A stretch of 9,101 bases of DNA from Candidatus Poribacteria bacterium (GTDB taxonomy: Bacteria; Poribacteria; WGA-4E; GCA-2687025), in assembly GCA_002687025.1 (NCBI GenBank), contig NYZG01000150.1, forward strand, positions 1-9,101. Reading direction: 5' to 3'. Of this stretch, positions 1 through 6,873 are shown piece after piece. A program made the position numbers and the translations under genes. The notes beneath the pieces are model-generated. The model saw only the letters and a program-made list of their open reading frames with translations, was not told the origin of the DNA and made no database searches. Each line of letters starts with the position of its first letter. Position 1 is the first letter of the stretch.

Positions 1-1620
1 CCGATACAGCGCGCGCAGACGGGCGGCGAAGTCGCGCGGCGCGATGTCCAGCCGCGCCGCCAGCGACCCGTGGCGCCAACGAACCCACCAGTTCGGAGCA
101 TCCTCACCGTGTCGCCACGGTTGGTACACGCCGTTGAGGCCGCGCAGCGTCTCGCATAGCTCGAGGGACTTCCAGGCAAGGTTCACGTAGAACACGAGCC
201 ACTCATCGCGGGCGGCATACTTCTCCACGATCAACTGCGGTCGGAGGTAATCCAGCCACCACGCGACTTGCCGCTCGACGACACGTCCCGGCATGGTGGC
301 GCATCGGCTGCGCCACTCCCGAAGCAACGGCGCTCCGGCCATCGGCCGCAACTGTCCCAATACGGCGAGCATGTCCTGGCGCGCGGCGTCGGTGGAGTGG
401 TTGTAGTCGGTCGTGTCGATGACCGTCGCTAACGCCGCTTCGACCGACTCGACGGTATGGTGCACGACCTGCGCGTATTGCAGGCCGTCGATCTCGCAAG
501 CGTCTCGCGCGACGTGCCGCCCGTTCTCGACCGAGACGGGCTCGATCGAGATGGGTTCGCCGATTACCGCGCCCTCGCCGCGCAGCGGATCGAGACGTTC
601 CGCCTCCGACGGCTCCCGCGTCCAGAAGACGTGGAGTTCCACGGGCGCGTGGTAGTCGTGGCGCCTTCCGGTACCGTGATTGAACCGCGCGACGCATTCG
701 ACGCCCGCGAGCCGGTCGTACGCGTTCGCCAACTGGGACAGCGCCGACTGTATGCGCTCGTGATCCGCGGCGTTGCGCGCGTGTTTGACCGCCCAGGCTG
801 GCGGTGTCTCGAACGAGGCTCGCCCCTCCGCCAGCGGCCCGACATGCGCTTCGATGAGGTCGAACGACTCGTACATGAGCGCGCGCATGGCGTGTACAGC
901 GTCTGCCGGGCCCAGCCGGAAGACGCCCCGAAGTCGCTCCGCCAGCCGATCCGGCCGCACCGTCCATCCCGCGATGCCCAGCGCGTACCAGCGTTCCTGC
1001 AGGCCGTAGTAGTCGCCGTTGAGCGCGGCGAACGCCTTGAGGAGGCGGTCCTGCGCGTAGACGAGATGGAGCGTCAGCGCCGGCAGGTCGCCGTGCGTTG
1101 CGTACAGGCTCCACAGCCGCCACGAGTCGGGCGAGGTCATCGCCGCGCGGACGGCTCCCGCCGTGGCCTCCGCGGGGAACTCCCTGCACAGGGAACGCCA
1201 ATGCTCGACGAGCCGTTCGCCGTACAGAGCCCGGGCGTGGAGGAACGCAAGCCCCAGGAATGGATGGGCTATCCGCTTGACGGGGTCTGCGAGGAAGGCG
1301 TCGATCACGTCCACGAGCATGTGGTTGACTTCGACGTGGAAGCCGCTGATGGCGACGCTGTCCGTGCCGATCAGGTGCTCCCAGCTCGAGTCGACGACCA
1401 TCTGTTCCATCACGGCGCCATACTCGGTGAGGAACGCCTGGCGCTCGTCCGGGGAAGGCGTCGTGGCCCAGAATACGCCGATCTCGAGGTCGGAGTAGCG
1501 GTCGGCGATACCGCGCGACGCCGACCCACCGATCATGAAGGCGCGGACGCGCGAGTCTTGGCGGTAACAGGCTTCAACGCGACGGGCGACAGCGATGCGC
1601 CAGCGGGAGGCGTCGTTCAT
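1..1620 (-). CDS. Two-lobed nucleotidyltransferase-fold protein, 3' end beyond the window
   Basis: At least 540 residues, open from ATG at 1620 to the left edge without a stop. The start is supported by AGGAG (complement of 1628-1632) seven bases upstream. Residues 30-50 carry the nucleotidyltransferase signature: GGS at 31-33, R36-G37, then S43-D44-L45-E46, with E97 (G-F-H-V-E-V) the likely third metal-binding carboxylate. A helical region to about residue 258 follows. Residues 281-540 repeat this plan: 'ELHVFW' (328-333) matches 'EIGVFW' (46-51), LNG 495-497 matches LNG 200-202, and 'DFAARLRALYR' matches 'RLAERLRGVFR'. In the second half D44 is replaced by P326, the GGS is gone, and E97 aligns with Q384/V385, so that lobe is probably catalytically dead. 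The fold family transfers a nucleoside monophosphate to small molecules, proteins or RNA; the substrate here is unknown. If copy 2 mirrors copy 1, roughly 25 more codons lie outside the window. No signal peptide, so cytoplasmic. No partner gene is visible. Confidence 0.8.
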   Translation of the reverse strand, partial: MNDASRWRIAVARRVEACYRQDSRVRAFMIGGSASRGIADRYSDLEIGVFWATTPSPDERQAFLTEYGAVMEQMVVDSSWEHLIGTDSVAISGFHVEVNHMLVDVIDAFLADPVKRIAHPFLGLAFLHARALYGERLVEHWRSLCREFPAEATAGAVRAAMTSPDSWRLWSLYATHGDLPALTLHLVYAQDRLLKAFAALNGDYYGLQERWYALGIAGWTVRPDRLAERLRGVFRLGPADAVHAMRALMYESFDLIEAHVGPLAEGRASFETPPAWAVKHARNAADHERIQSALSQLANAYDRLAGVECVARFNHGTGRRHDYHAPVELHVFWTREPSEAERLDPLRGEGAVIGEPISIEPVSVENGRHVARDACEIDGLQYAQVVHHTVESVEAALATVIDTTDYNHSTDAARQDMLAVLGQLRPMAGAPLLREWRSRCATMPGRVVERQVAWWLDYLRPQLIVEKYAARDEWLVFYVNLAWKSLELCETLRGLNGVYQPWRHGEDAPNWWVRWRHGSLAARLDIAPRDFAARLRALYR

Positions 1621-1627
1621 GGGAACA

Positions 1628-1632
1628 CTCCT
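1628..1632 (-). promoter_or_regulatory. Ribosome binding site of the nucleotidyltransferase gene
   Basis: AGGAG on the minus strand, seven bases before the ATG at 1620. It fixes the start: the methionine precedes the GGS motif by 30 residues, which is usual for this fold. I see no convincing -35/-10 pair just upstream. Confidence 0.6.
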
Positions 1633-1840
1633 GTGGTTCGTCATGCTCTCACCACACTCCGGGCGCGGAGCGTGCGTGCGGCGTGCGACTCAGAACCGAC
1701 TGGAGCGTCTACAACTCGCTGTGTCCTCGGACATGGCGGGCGCGATACGCACCCACGTCCACTGGGAAAGAGCTTCCCGCCATTACGGAAGCGGCGGATG
1801 CACTGTCCTGCCGTCGCCACGCAAGACTGAGACCTGCGGC

Positions 1841-1922
1841 GTAGGCAGTAGGGAGTCGAGTAGGCTGCGCCTGCGCCCTGTGTTCATGCGGGTTCTCGCC
1901 GCCTCCTCCCTACTCCCTACTC
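1841..1922. repeat. Imperfect palindromic element, copy A
   Basis: The left arm (1841-1856) reads GTAGGCAGTAGGGAGT. The right arm carries CTCCCTACT twice, at 1906-1914 and 1913-1921, and either can pair with AGTAGGGAG at 1847-1855. The loop contains the 15-mer GTGTTCATGCGGGTT at 1880-1894, which also lies in the loop of copy B. The shared arms plus shared loop show that the two are copies of one element and not merely simple-sequence drift. There is no open reading frame, so it could be a REP- or MITE-like non-autonomous element or a structured-RNA repeat. Confidence 0.7.
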
Positions 1923-1978
1923 ATGGAAAGCAACCGCAGAGAGAACACTCCGTGGGAGGGTGAGCCGTCCTCACAACC

Positions 1979-2011
1979 ATAGATGTCTATAGATAGATAT
2001 AGATAGTAGGT
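1979..2011. repeat. AT-rich short repeat built on TATAGA/TAGATA
   Basis: Tandem-like TATAGATAGATATAGATAG sequence that merges into TAGTAGG units of the following palindromic element. It contains the palindrome TCTATAGA. It stands out sharply in GC-rich surroundings. It may be slippage-generated sequence at the edge of the element; it also offers -10-like hexamers on both strands, with no matching -35 that I can see. Confidence 0.55.
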
Positions 2012-2087
2012 AGTAGGCAGTAGTAGAGGTAGAACCAGTGTTCATGCGGGTTTGACGGCTGCCTACACAACTCCCTACTGCCTACTC
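2012..2087. repeat. Imperfect palindromic element, copy B
   Basis: AGTAGGCAGTAG at 2012-2023 is an exact 12-bp inverted match to CTACTGCCTACT at 2075-2086. The loop carries GTGTTCATGCGGGTT at 2038-2052, the same 15-mer as copy A, and an inner AACC/GGTT pair is possible. It lies in the same orientation as copy A, about 90 bp away. Its right arm (2061-2085) is matched at 23 of 25 positions by the half copy at 4438-4462. Confidence 0.75.
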
Positions 2088-2196
2088 GGCGTGGGAGCGG
2101 CAGGTCGCCATACCGGCGGCGTCCTATGCTGAGCGGGTCGCTCGCGAATATCACGGGAAGCTCGGCGAGTGGCTCGACGCGCTACTCTGTGGGTAG
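2086..2196 (+). pseudogene. Possible C-terminal remnant of a disrupted gene
   Basis: An open frame without a start codon ends at TAG 2194-2196. Its last part, 'YAERVAREYHGKLGEWLDALLCG' in the frame from 2125, shorter than a domain, has a plausible amphipathic protein-like composition. It begins right at the end of palindromic element B, and the frame upstream is closed by TGA at 2053. I do not recognise a family. Chance openness of GC-rich DNA is the main alternative. Confidence 0.18.
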
Positions 2197-2218
2197 TGTG
2201 GCGCCGCGCTGCCAGGAT

Positions 2219-2234
2219 TGCCGCCGTAGCGGCA
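2219..2234 (+). other. Small hairpin in the WD40 leader
   Basis: TGCCGC-CGTA-GCGGCA is a perfect 6-bp stem with a 4-base loop, 26 bases before the ribosome binding site of the first WD40 gene. There is no T-tract, so it is not a standard intrinsic terminator. It could be leader structure or chance. Confidence 0.3.
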
Positions 2235-2259
2235 TCTCCCCGACGGCTAGCGGCCTCGT

Positions 2260-2268
2260 GGGAGGAGG
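2260..2268 (+). promoter_or_regulatory. Strong ribosome binding site deciding a TTG start
   Basis: GGGAGGAGG lies six bases before TTG at 2275-2277. No in-frame ATG occurs before the first propeller blade, so this purine run selects TTG as the start, and it places a basic then hydrophobic export signal at the N-terminus. Confidence 0.7.
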
Positions 2269-2274
2269 ACACTG

Positions 2275-3279
2275 TTGACAGTACGTGCTCCGCATCGTGC
2301 GTGGCGACGGCGCGTGCTGGTGGTAATACTGCCGGCGCTCATCCTATGCGCGCCCCCCGGGTTGGCTACGCTGCCGGACGGCGCTGTCGCGCGCATCGGG
2401 TTCGGCCGCGTGAACGCGCTCCAGTTCTCCCCCGCCGGGGATCGACTCGCGCTCGCTACCGAGTTCAGCGTGGAACTGCTGAACTCGGAGACGTTTGAGC
2501 CCGCGGAGGTCCTAATGGAGGGCGTCCGGGCGTCGTGCCTGGCGTACTCGCGCGATGGCTCCGTGTTGGCGGCGAGTGTCGCCGCGGATGGCACCGGCGC
2601 CCACAGACGCGTCAAGTTGTGGGATGCCGCAACGCATGAGGAGATCCGCGACCTTCCTACGCTGCATGGACTCGCGGTGGCGCTGTCGCCCGATGGGGCG
2701 CTTCTCGCCGTCGACGACGGTGGTCTGGTCACGATCTGGGACGTGTCGCAAGGGAGTCGGGTCGCCACGGTCGAAGTCTCCGCACACACGTGGGGCGTGA
2801 GCTTCTCCGCCGACGGGGTGTTGCTGGCGACGGCTAGTGGGAGTCTCTTCAACCGCACGCCTATCAAGCTGTGGGACGTGAGGAATCGTGAGGACTTCGC
2901 GACGCTCAGCGCGCAAGGCGCGGGGTTCTCGGTGGCGTTCTCACCTGACGGACAGTTCCTGGCCAGCGGCATTACCGGATACGGCGACTACAGCGACACG
3001 ACCGTCAAGCTGTGGGATGCGTCATCGGGGGCCGAACTCGCGACGCTTAAGAGTCACACACACGACGTTCGGGCCGTGGAGTTCTCTCCAGATGGGTCGC
3101 TACTGGCCAGCGGCAGCGTCGACGGGACCGTGCGTCTATGGGATGTCGCCTCCCGCTCACTGTTCACCACGGTCACGGCGGATAACGCCGTCTACTCCGT
3201 GAGCTTCTCACCAAACGGATCACTGCTGGCGGCGGGAACGTGGGACGGGACCGTGTCGGTGTGGGAGGTACCCGAATGA
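2275..3279 (+). CDS. Exported seven-bladed WD40 beta-propeller protein
   Basis: 334 residues. A basic N-terminus (RAWRRR, 8-13) and hydrophobic stretch (14-31, VLVVILPALILCAPPGLA) form a likely signal peptide or anchor; C25 lacks a proper lipobox. Seven WD40 blades follow at about 45-75, 83-121, 130-160, 170-205, 214-252, 262-294 and 304-334, with repeated FSPDG turns and LWD or IWD ends (KLWD 114-117, IWDV 154-157, KLWD 198-201 and 245-248, RLWD 287-290). The first blade ends in LLN instead of LWD, as in closing or opening blades. WD40 propellers are binding scaffolds; no catalytic residues are expected and the ligand is unknown. The protein is almost pure propeller with no extra domain. TTG start with GGGAGGAGG upstream. 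It overlaps the next gene by ATGA, so the two proteins are likely made together. Confidence 0.88.
   Translation: MTVRAPHRAWRRRVLVVILPALILCAPPGLATLPDGAVARIGFGRVNALQFSPAGDRLALATEFSVELLNSETFEPAEVLMEGVRASCLAYSRDGSVLAASVAADGTGAHRRVKLWDAATHEEIRDLPTLHGLAVALSPDGALLAVDDGGLVTIWDVSQGSRVATVEVSAHTWGVSFSADGVLLATASGSLFNRTPIKLWDVRNREDFATLSAQGAGFSVAFSPDGQFLASGITGYGDYSDTTVKLWDASSGAELATLKSHTHDVRAVEFSPDGSLLASGSVDGTVRLWDVASRSLFTTVTADNAVYSVSFSPNGSLLAAGTWDGTVSVWEVPE
3264..3269 (+). promoter_or_regulatory. Ribosome binding site inside the first WD40 gene
   Basis: GGAGGT lies six bases before ATG 3276 and within the last codons of the upstream gene. It favours 3276 over the in-frame GTG at 3240, which would overlap the upstream gene by 40 bp and has no comparable site. 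Confidence 0.6.
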
Positions 3280-4400
3280 GTGGAGCGAGGGGGCGCGGGG
3301 TTCGGACACACAGCCACAGAGCGAAGGCAGCCACGACCTTCGCCCGACCGCCGCCAGCTGCCTCGCGACGTGCGCTTTGGACGGGGTTGCTCGTGGCCGT
3401 GGTGTCGGCTACCGCGTCTGCAGGCCCTCTGCATCAGAGGCAGGCGCCGTCGGAGCCCGCACGGCGTGTCGCCCACGTCGGCATCGGTAGGGTGCAGGCC
3501 CTGGCGTTCTCACCGGTTGGGGGTCGACTCGCCGTCGCGACGACGGGAGCCCTCGAGCTCTGGAACACGGAGACATGGGAGCGCGAAGCCGTGTTGCCGG
3601 TAGATGAGGGAAAGCCGTTCCCGCGGTCGCTCTCGCTCTCGTTCTCAGGAAACGGGGCGGTTCTCGCCGTGGGCAGCAGCGGATACCCGAGGGGCGGCAT
3701 TGCCTTGTGGAGCATGACCTCCCTCACGGTCGTCGCGACGCTGAACGACTCTCCAAGGCGTACTGGTGGGGTCGGCGCCGTGAATCTGTCGGCGGACGGT
3801 AGCGTGCTCGCAGCCTACACGCATGGCGGCAAGGTAGAGCTGTGGGATATCCAGTCCATGGCTCTACTCCGCATCGTTGACGGAGGGCCTGACATAAACC
3901 TATCGCCGGACGGATCCCTCCTCACCATGGCCGGGCAGGGAGGCGTGACGCGAGTGTGGGACGTCGCCACGGGCACCGCGTTCGCCCGGATCGAAGGTCA
4001 AGCCGGTGGGACAGCCGGTACGCCCGTGGAGTTCTCGCCTGACGGCACGATGCTGGCGGCCGTGCACGGATGGGATGGCCAGGTCTGGGTAAGACTGTGG
4101 GAACTGCCTTCTCATCGGAAGGTCGGGACGTTGGAAGACGAGGGTCATCACATCGAGACGCTCGCCTTTTCCGCTGACGGCGCCCGCCTGGCGGCCGCTG
4201 GCGGCGACGAGGTGGTCAGGCTGTGGGACGTGCGGTCGTCGCGCCTGGTTGCGCGATTCAGAGGGCGCCAGGACCGCATCAACTCGTTGAGCTTCTCTGC
4301 AGACGGGTCGATGCTCGCGTCTGGAGGTGGGGGCGTCGTTCTCGTGTGGGATGTGGCTACCGGACGTGTGCGGAGGCCGCCTCGGTCGGACAGGCCGTGA
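3276..4400 (+). CDS. Second exported seven-bladed WD40 protein, coupled to the first
   Basis: 374 residues from ATG 3276, overlapping the previous stop as ATGA. A long basic N-region (1-32) precedes a hydrophobic core (TGLLVAVVSATASA, 36-49) with an A-S-A cleavage-like end at 49. Seven blades follow: about 71-101, 118-150, 166-195, 205-233, 249-280, 292-322 and 334-363, with ELWD/RVWD/RLWD/LVWD ends (ELWD 188-191, RVWD 226-229, RLWD 316-319, LVWD 356-359). Its first blade closely resembles that of the preceding protein (IGxGRVxALxFSPxGxRLAxAT, then NxETxExxxVL), so the genes look like an old tandem duplication whose other blades diverged. A basic tail (RVRRPPRSDRP) ends the protein. Likely periplasmic or surface binding scaffold; ligand unknown. 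The N-region is long for a signal peptide, so an internal start cannot be excluded. Confidence 0.85.
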   Translation: MSGARGRGVRTHSHRAKAATTFARPPPAASRRALWTGLLVAVVSATASAGPLHQRQAPSEPARRVAHVGIGRVQALAFSPVGGRLAVATTGALELWNTETWEREAVLPVDEGKPFPRSLSLSFSGNGAVLAVGSSGYPRGGIALWSMTSLTVVATLNDSPRRTGGVGAVNLSADGSVLAAYTHGGKVELWDIQSMALLRIVDGGPDINLSPDGSLLTMAGQGGVTRVWDVATGTAFARIEGQAGGTAGTPVEFSPDGTMLAAVHGWDGQVWVRLWELPSHRKVGTLEDEGHHIETLAFSADGARLAAAGGDEVVRLWDVRSSRLVARFRGRQDRINSLSFSADGSMLASGGGGVVLVWDVATGRVRRPPRSDRP

Positions 4401-4437
4401 TGCCATCGCCACGATGACGAAGAACAGCACGACGGGC

Positions 4438-4462
4438 GCCTACACAACCGCCTACTGCCTAC
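4438..4462. repeat. Half copy (right arm) of the palindromic element
   Basis: Matches 2061-2085 of element B at 23 of 25 positions, differing only at the CG/TC pair in the middle (4449-4450 versus 2072-2073). The left arm and the GTGTTCATG loop are missing, so it cannot form the full hairpin. It lies 38 bp after the second WD40 stop and before the glycosidase promoter region. Confidence 0.65.
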
Positions 4463-4535
4463 CTGGCGGGTCCGCCATCGGAGACCGCCGCCGCCTCGCG
4501 CCCCGACGACCGTGGGACGGCTTCGCGCGCTATTG

Positions 4536-4541
4536 TATACT
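4536..4541 (+). promoter_or_regulatory. Candidate -10 box for the GH127 gene
   Basis: TATACT, five of six matches to TATAAT, 50 bases before the ATG at 4592 and in an otherwise GC-rich gap. The -35 region 17 bases upstream (TGGGAC, 4513-4518) is poor. The 191-bp gap and this box argue that the glycosidase is not simply read through from the WD40 pair. Confidence 0.4.
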
Positions 4542-4591
4542 CGTCGGCGGACACCGGCCCGGCGTCCCGCACACCTCGTTTGGAGCGACTC

Positions 4592-6868
4592 ATGACCCGC
4601 GCTCGCAAGGGCGATTCCGCGATAGAACCGGTCCCCGCCTCCACCGTCGACGTGACCGACGCGTTCTGGGCGCCGCGGCTCGAGGTGAATCGCACGGTGA
4701 CGCTGCCGCACAGCTTCCGTCAGTGCGAGGCGACCAACCGCATACGCAACTTCGAGGCGGCGGGCGGCCTGACAGACGCGAAGTTCGACGGCATCTACTT
4801 CAACGACTCCGACCTGTACAAGGTCGTCGAAGCGGCCGCGCACACCCTCGCGACGCATCCTGACGACGAACTCGACGCGTACGTCGACGACCTGATCTCG
4901 AAGTTCGCCGCCGCGCAGGAAGACGACGGCTATCTCAACACGTACTTCACGCTCGTCGAGCCGGAGAAGCGGTGGACGAACCTGGAGGACATGCACGAGC
5001 TGTACTGCGCCGGGCATCTGATCGAGGCCGCGGTGGCCCACCATCGAGCGACCGGCAAGAGCAACCTGCTCGACGTCGCCGTGAGATTCGCTGACCACAT
5101 CGACGGCATCTTCGGCCCCGGCAAGCGCTCCGGCGTCCCGGGCCACGAGGAGATCGAACTCGCGCTCGTCAAGCTCTACGAACTCACGAACGAACGCCGC
5201 TATCTCGACCTCGCCACATTCTTCATCGACGAGCGCGGAGCCAACGATCGCCAGTACGCGCAGGACCACGCGCCCGTCCGCGAGCAGGACTCGATTGAAG
5301 GCCACGCCGTCCGCGCGATGTACCTCTATGCAGCCGTGGCGGACATCGTGCGGCACTCGCCCGACCCCGCGCTTCTCGCCACGCTCGACCGCATCTGGGA
5401 CGATGTCGCCCTCGGCAAGACGTACATCACCGGCGCCGTCGGCCCGTCCGCGCACAACGAAGGGTTCACCGTCCCGTACGACCTGCCGAACGACTCGGCC
5501 TATGCCGAGACGTGCGCGGCCATCGCGACGGCGCTGTGGAACCACCGCATGTTCCGACTCCACGGCGACGGCGCGTACATGGATGTCGTCGAGCAGAGCC
5601 TGTACAACGGCTTCCTGTCTGGCATCTCGCTCGCCGGCGACGACTTCTTCTACGTCAACCCGCTTGGGAGCCACGGGCATCATCACCGGCAGCCGTGGTT
5701 CGGGTGCGCCTGCTGCCCGTCGAACGTCGTGCGCTTCGTCCCGCGTGTGCCGGGGTACATCTACGCGACGTCAGAGAACGCCGTTTGGGTGAACCTGTTC
5801 GTCGGGAGCCGCGCCATGATGCGCGTCGCCGGTCAAGACGTCGAGATCACGCAGGAGACCGACTACCCGTGGTCCGGGCGCGTGCGGATAACCATGAACT
5901 CCGCCGAGCCCGTGACGTGTGCGCTGAACGTGCGCGTCCCCGGGTGGTGCTCCGGCGAGACTATCAAGGTGAACGAAGCGGCGCAGACGCAGACGTCGCA
6001 GGACGGCTACGTCCGCATAGAACGCGAGTGGCAGAAGGGCGACGTGGTCGAGATCGACATGCCGATGCCCGTCGACCGGATCGTCGCGCACCCGCAGGTC
6101 AAAGCCGACCGGGGACGCGTCGCGCTACGGCGCGGGCCCATCACCTACTGCGCCGAGGGCGTAGACAACGACGGCTCGGTGAGGGACATCGCCCTGCCGC
6201 GTGACGCGCCACTGGCTTCGCGACACGAACCCGATCGGCTGGGTGGGGTCACCGTGGTCACAGGGTCGGCTTCGCGGCGACCCGTCGCAGACTGGGACGG
6301 TCATCTCTACCGGCAGCGCGCGGACGACGATGAAGTCGACCTTGTCGCGATCCCCTACTACGCGTGGGACAACCGGGACGCCTCCGAGATGACCGTGTGG
6401 TTCCCGGAGACCACCGGACTCGCTCAGGGCCGATATGCGCCGAGCGTCGCGAGCGACGCCGCGCCGGCCGCCTCGCACGTGAACGGCCACCTCGAAGCGC
6501 TCACGGACGGCATCGTGCCCGACGCGTCGGACGACGCCTCCGCCCCTCGGTTCACGTGGTGGGACCGCAAGGGCGCCCTGGAGTGGGTCAGCCTCACGTT
6601 CCCGGAGACGCGGCACGTATCGGGCGTCGAGGTGTATTGGTTCGCTGACGAAGGCCGAGGCCAGTGTCACCTGCCGGAATCATGGGCGGTGGAATGGTCG
6701 CCCGATGGGGACGACTGGCGACCCGTGAAGACCGGCTCCGGCTACGGCGTCCACGCCGACATTCTCAACCGGGTGACGTTCGAGCCCGTGGATGCCCGCG
6801 CGCTACGCCTCTCCGTTCAACTGCGAGAGGGCGTCTCGGCGGGCATCCTCGAATGGCGTGTGTTGTAG
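4592..6868 (+). CDS. GH127/DUF1680 beta-L-arabinofuranosidase-type glycosidase with C-terminal discoidin-like domain
   Basis: 758 residues. Residues ~10-400 form the DUF1680 (alpha/alpha)6 catalytic domain: opening 'DAFWAPRLEVNR', then 'HELYCAGHLIEA', 'YITGAVG', 'YDLPNDSAYAETCA' and 'CACCPSN'. By comparison with Bifidobacterium HypBA1, E290 matches Glu322, E306 and C308 match the zinc ligands Glu338 and Cys340 (same 16-residue spacing from E290), and C374-C375 match Cys417 (nucleophile) and Cys418. All key residues are present, so it should be active, probably removing beta-L-arabinofuranose or a related terminal sugar. The family core ends with 'IPYYAWDNR' near residue 590. Residues ~630-758 look like an F5/8 type C (discoidin, CBM32-like) sugar-binding domain. 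No signal peptide, so cytosolic action on imported oligosaccharides is likely. ATG 4592 has GGAG six bases upstream; an in-frame TTG at 4580 is the alternative. The true substrate is not shown by sequence. Confidence 0.92.
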   Translation: MTRARKGDSAIEPVPASTVDVTDAFWAPRLEVNRTVTLPHSFRQCEATNRIRNFEAAGGLTDAKFDGIYFNDSDLYKVVEAAAHTLATHPDDELDAYVDDLISKFAAAQEDDGYLNTYFTLVEPEKRWTNLEDMHELYCAGHLIEAAVAHHRATGKSNLLDVAVRFADHIDGIFGPGKRSGVPGHEEIELALVKLYELTNERRYLDLATFFIDERGANDRQYAQDHAPVREQDSIEGHAVRAMYLYAAVADIVRHSPDPALLATLDRIWDDVALGKTYITGAVGPSAHNEGFTVPYDLPNDSAYAETCAAIATALWNHRMFRLHGDGAYMDVVEQSLYNGFLSGISLAGDDFFYVNPLGSHGHHHRQPWFGCACCPSNVVRFVPRVPGYIYATSENAVWVNLFVGSRAMMRVAGQDVEITQETDYPWSGRVRITMNSAEPVTCALNVRVPGWCSGETIKVNEAAQTQTSQDGYVRIEREWQKGDVVEIDMPMPVDRIVAHPQVKADRGRVALRRGPITYCAEGVDNDGSVRDIALPRDAPLASRHEPDRLGGVTVVTGSASRRPVADWDGHLYRQRADDDEVDLVAIPYYAWDNRDASEMTVWFPETTGLAQGRYAPSVASDAAPAASHVNGHLEALTDGIVPDASDDASAPRFTWWDRKGALEWVSLTFPETRHVSGVEVYWFADEGRGQCHLPESWAVEWSPDGDDWRPVKTGSGYGVHADILNRVTFEPVDARALRLSVQLREGVSAGILEWRVL

Positions 6869-6873
6869 TCGGC

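Larger units (their letters stand above)
1621..2274. other. Non-coding interval with palindromic repeats
   Basis: About 650 bp between the divergent nucleotidyltransferase and WD40 genes. Open frames here have no family-like features, and the composition changes along it: GC-rich to about 1840, then repeat-rich, with an AT-rich patch at 1977-2012. It holds two palindromic elements (1841-1922 and 2012-2087), a TATAGA-type short repeat, a possible coding remnant (2086-2196) and a small hairpin before the WD40 gene. Minor inverted repeats also occur at 1655-1677 (CACTCCG/CGGAGCGTG with a bulge) and 1765-1779 (GGGAA/TTCCC). The promoters of both flanking genes should lie here, but no good -35/-10 pair stands out. 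Confidence 0.7.

Noticed and set aside
203..1201. Minus-strand open frame of 332 codons inside the nucleotidyltransferase gene
   Set aside because: Arginine/alanine/glycine-rich out-of-frame reading of the same strand; the real frame is the one starting at 1620.
457..1830. Long plus-strand open frame (457 codons) opposite the nucleotidyltransferase gene
   Set aside because: Its translation is arginine- and valine-rich low-information sequence without motifs, while the minus strand encodes a continuous protein with GGS and D-x-E motifs and a good ribosome binding site.
1623..1960. GAACACTCC occurring at 1623 and again near 1943 as possible direct repeats
   Set aside because: Only nine bases are shared and the flanks diverge, so chance is sufficient.
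1595..1963. Possible small plus-strand gene (122 codons) in the divergent gap
   Set aside because: It starts within the nucleotidyltransferase gene, runs through repeat copy A, and has no ribosome binding site or recognisable motif.
1841..2087. CRISPR-like array from the repeated TAGGCAGTAGG units
   Set aside because: The units are inverted arms of two elements, with irregular spacing and no unique spacers, and there are no cas genes.
4148..5686. 512-codon minus-strand open frame opposite the GH127 gene
   Set aside because: Antisense mirror of a strongly biased GC-rich gene; the plus strand has full GH127 catalytic motifs.
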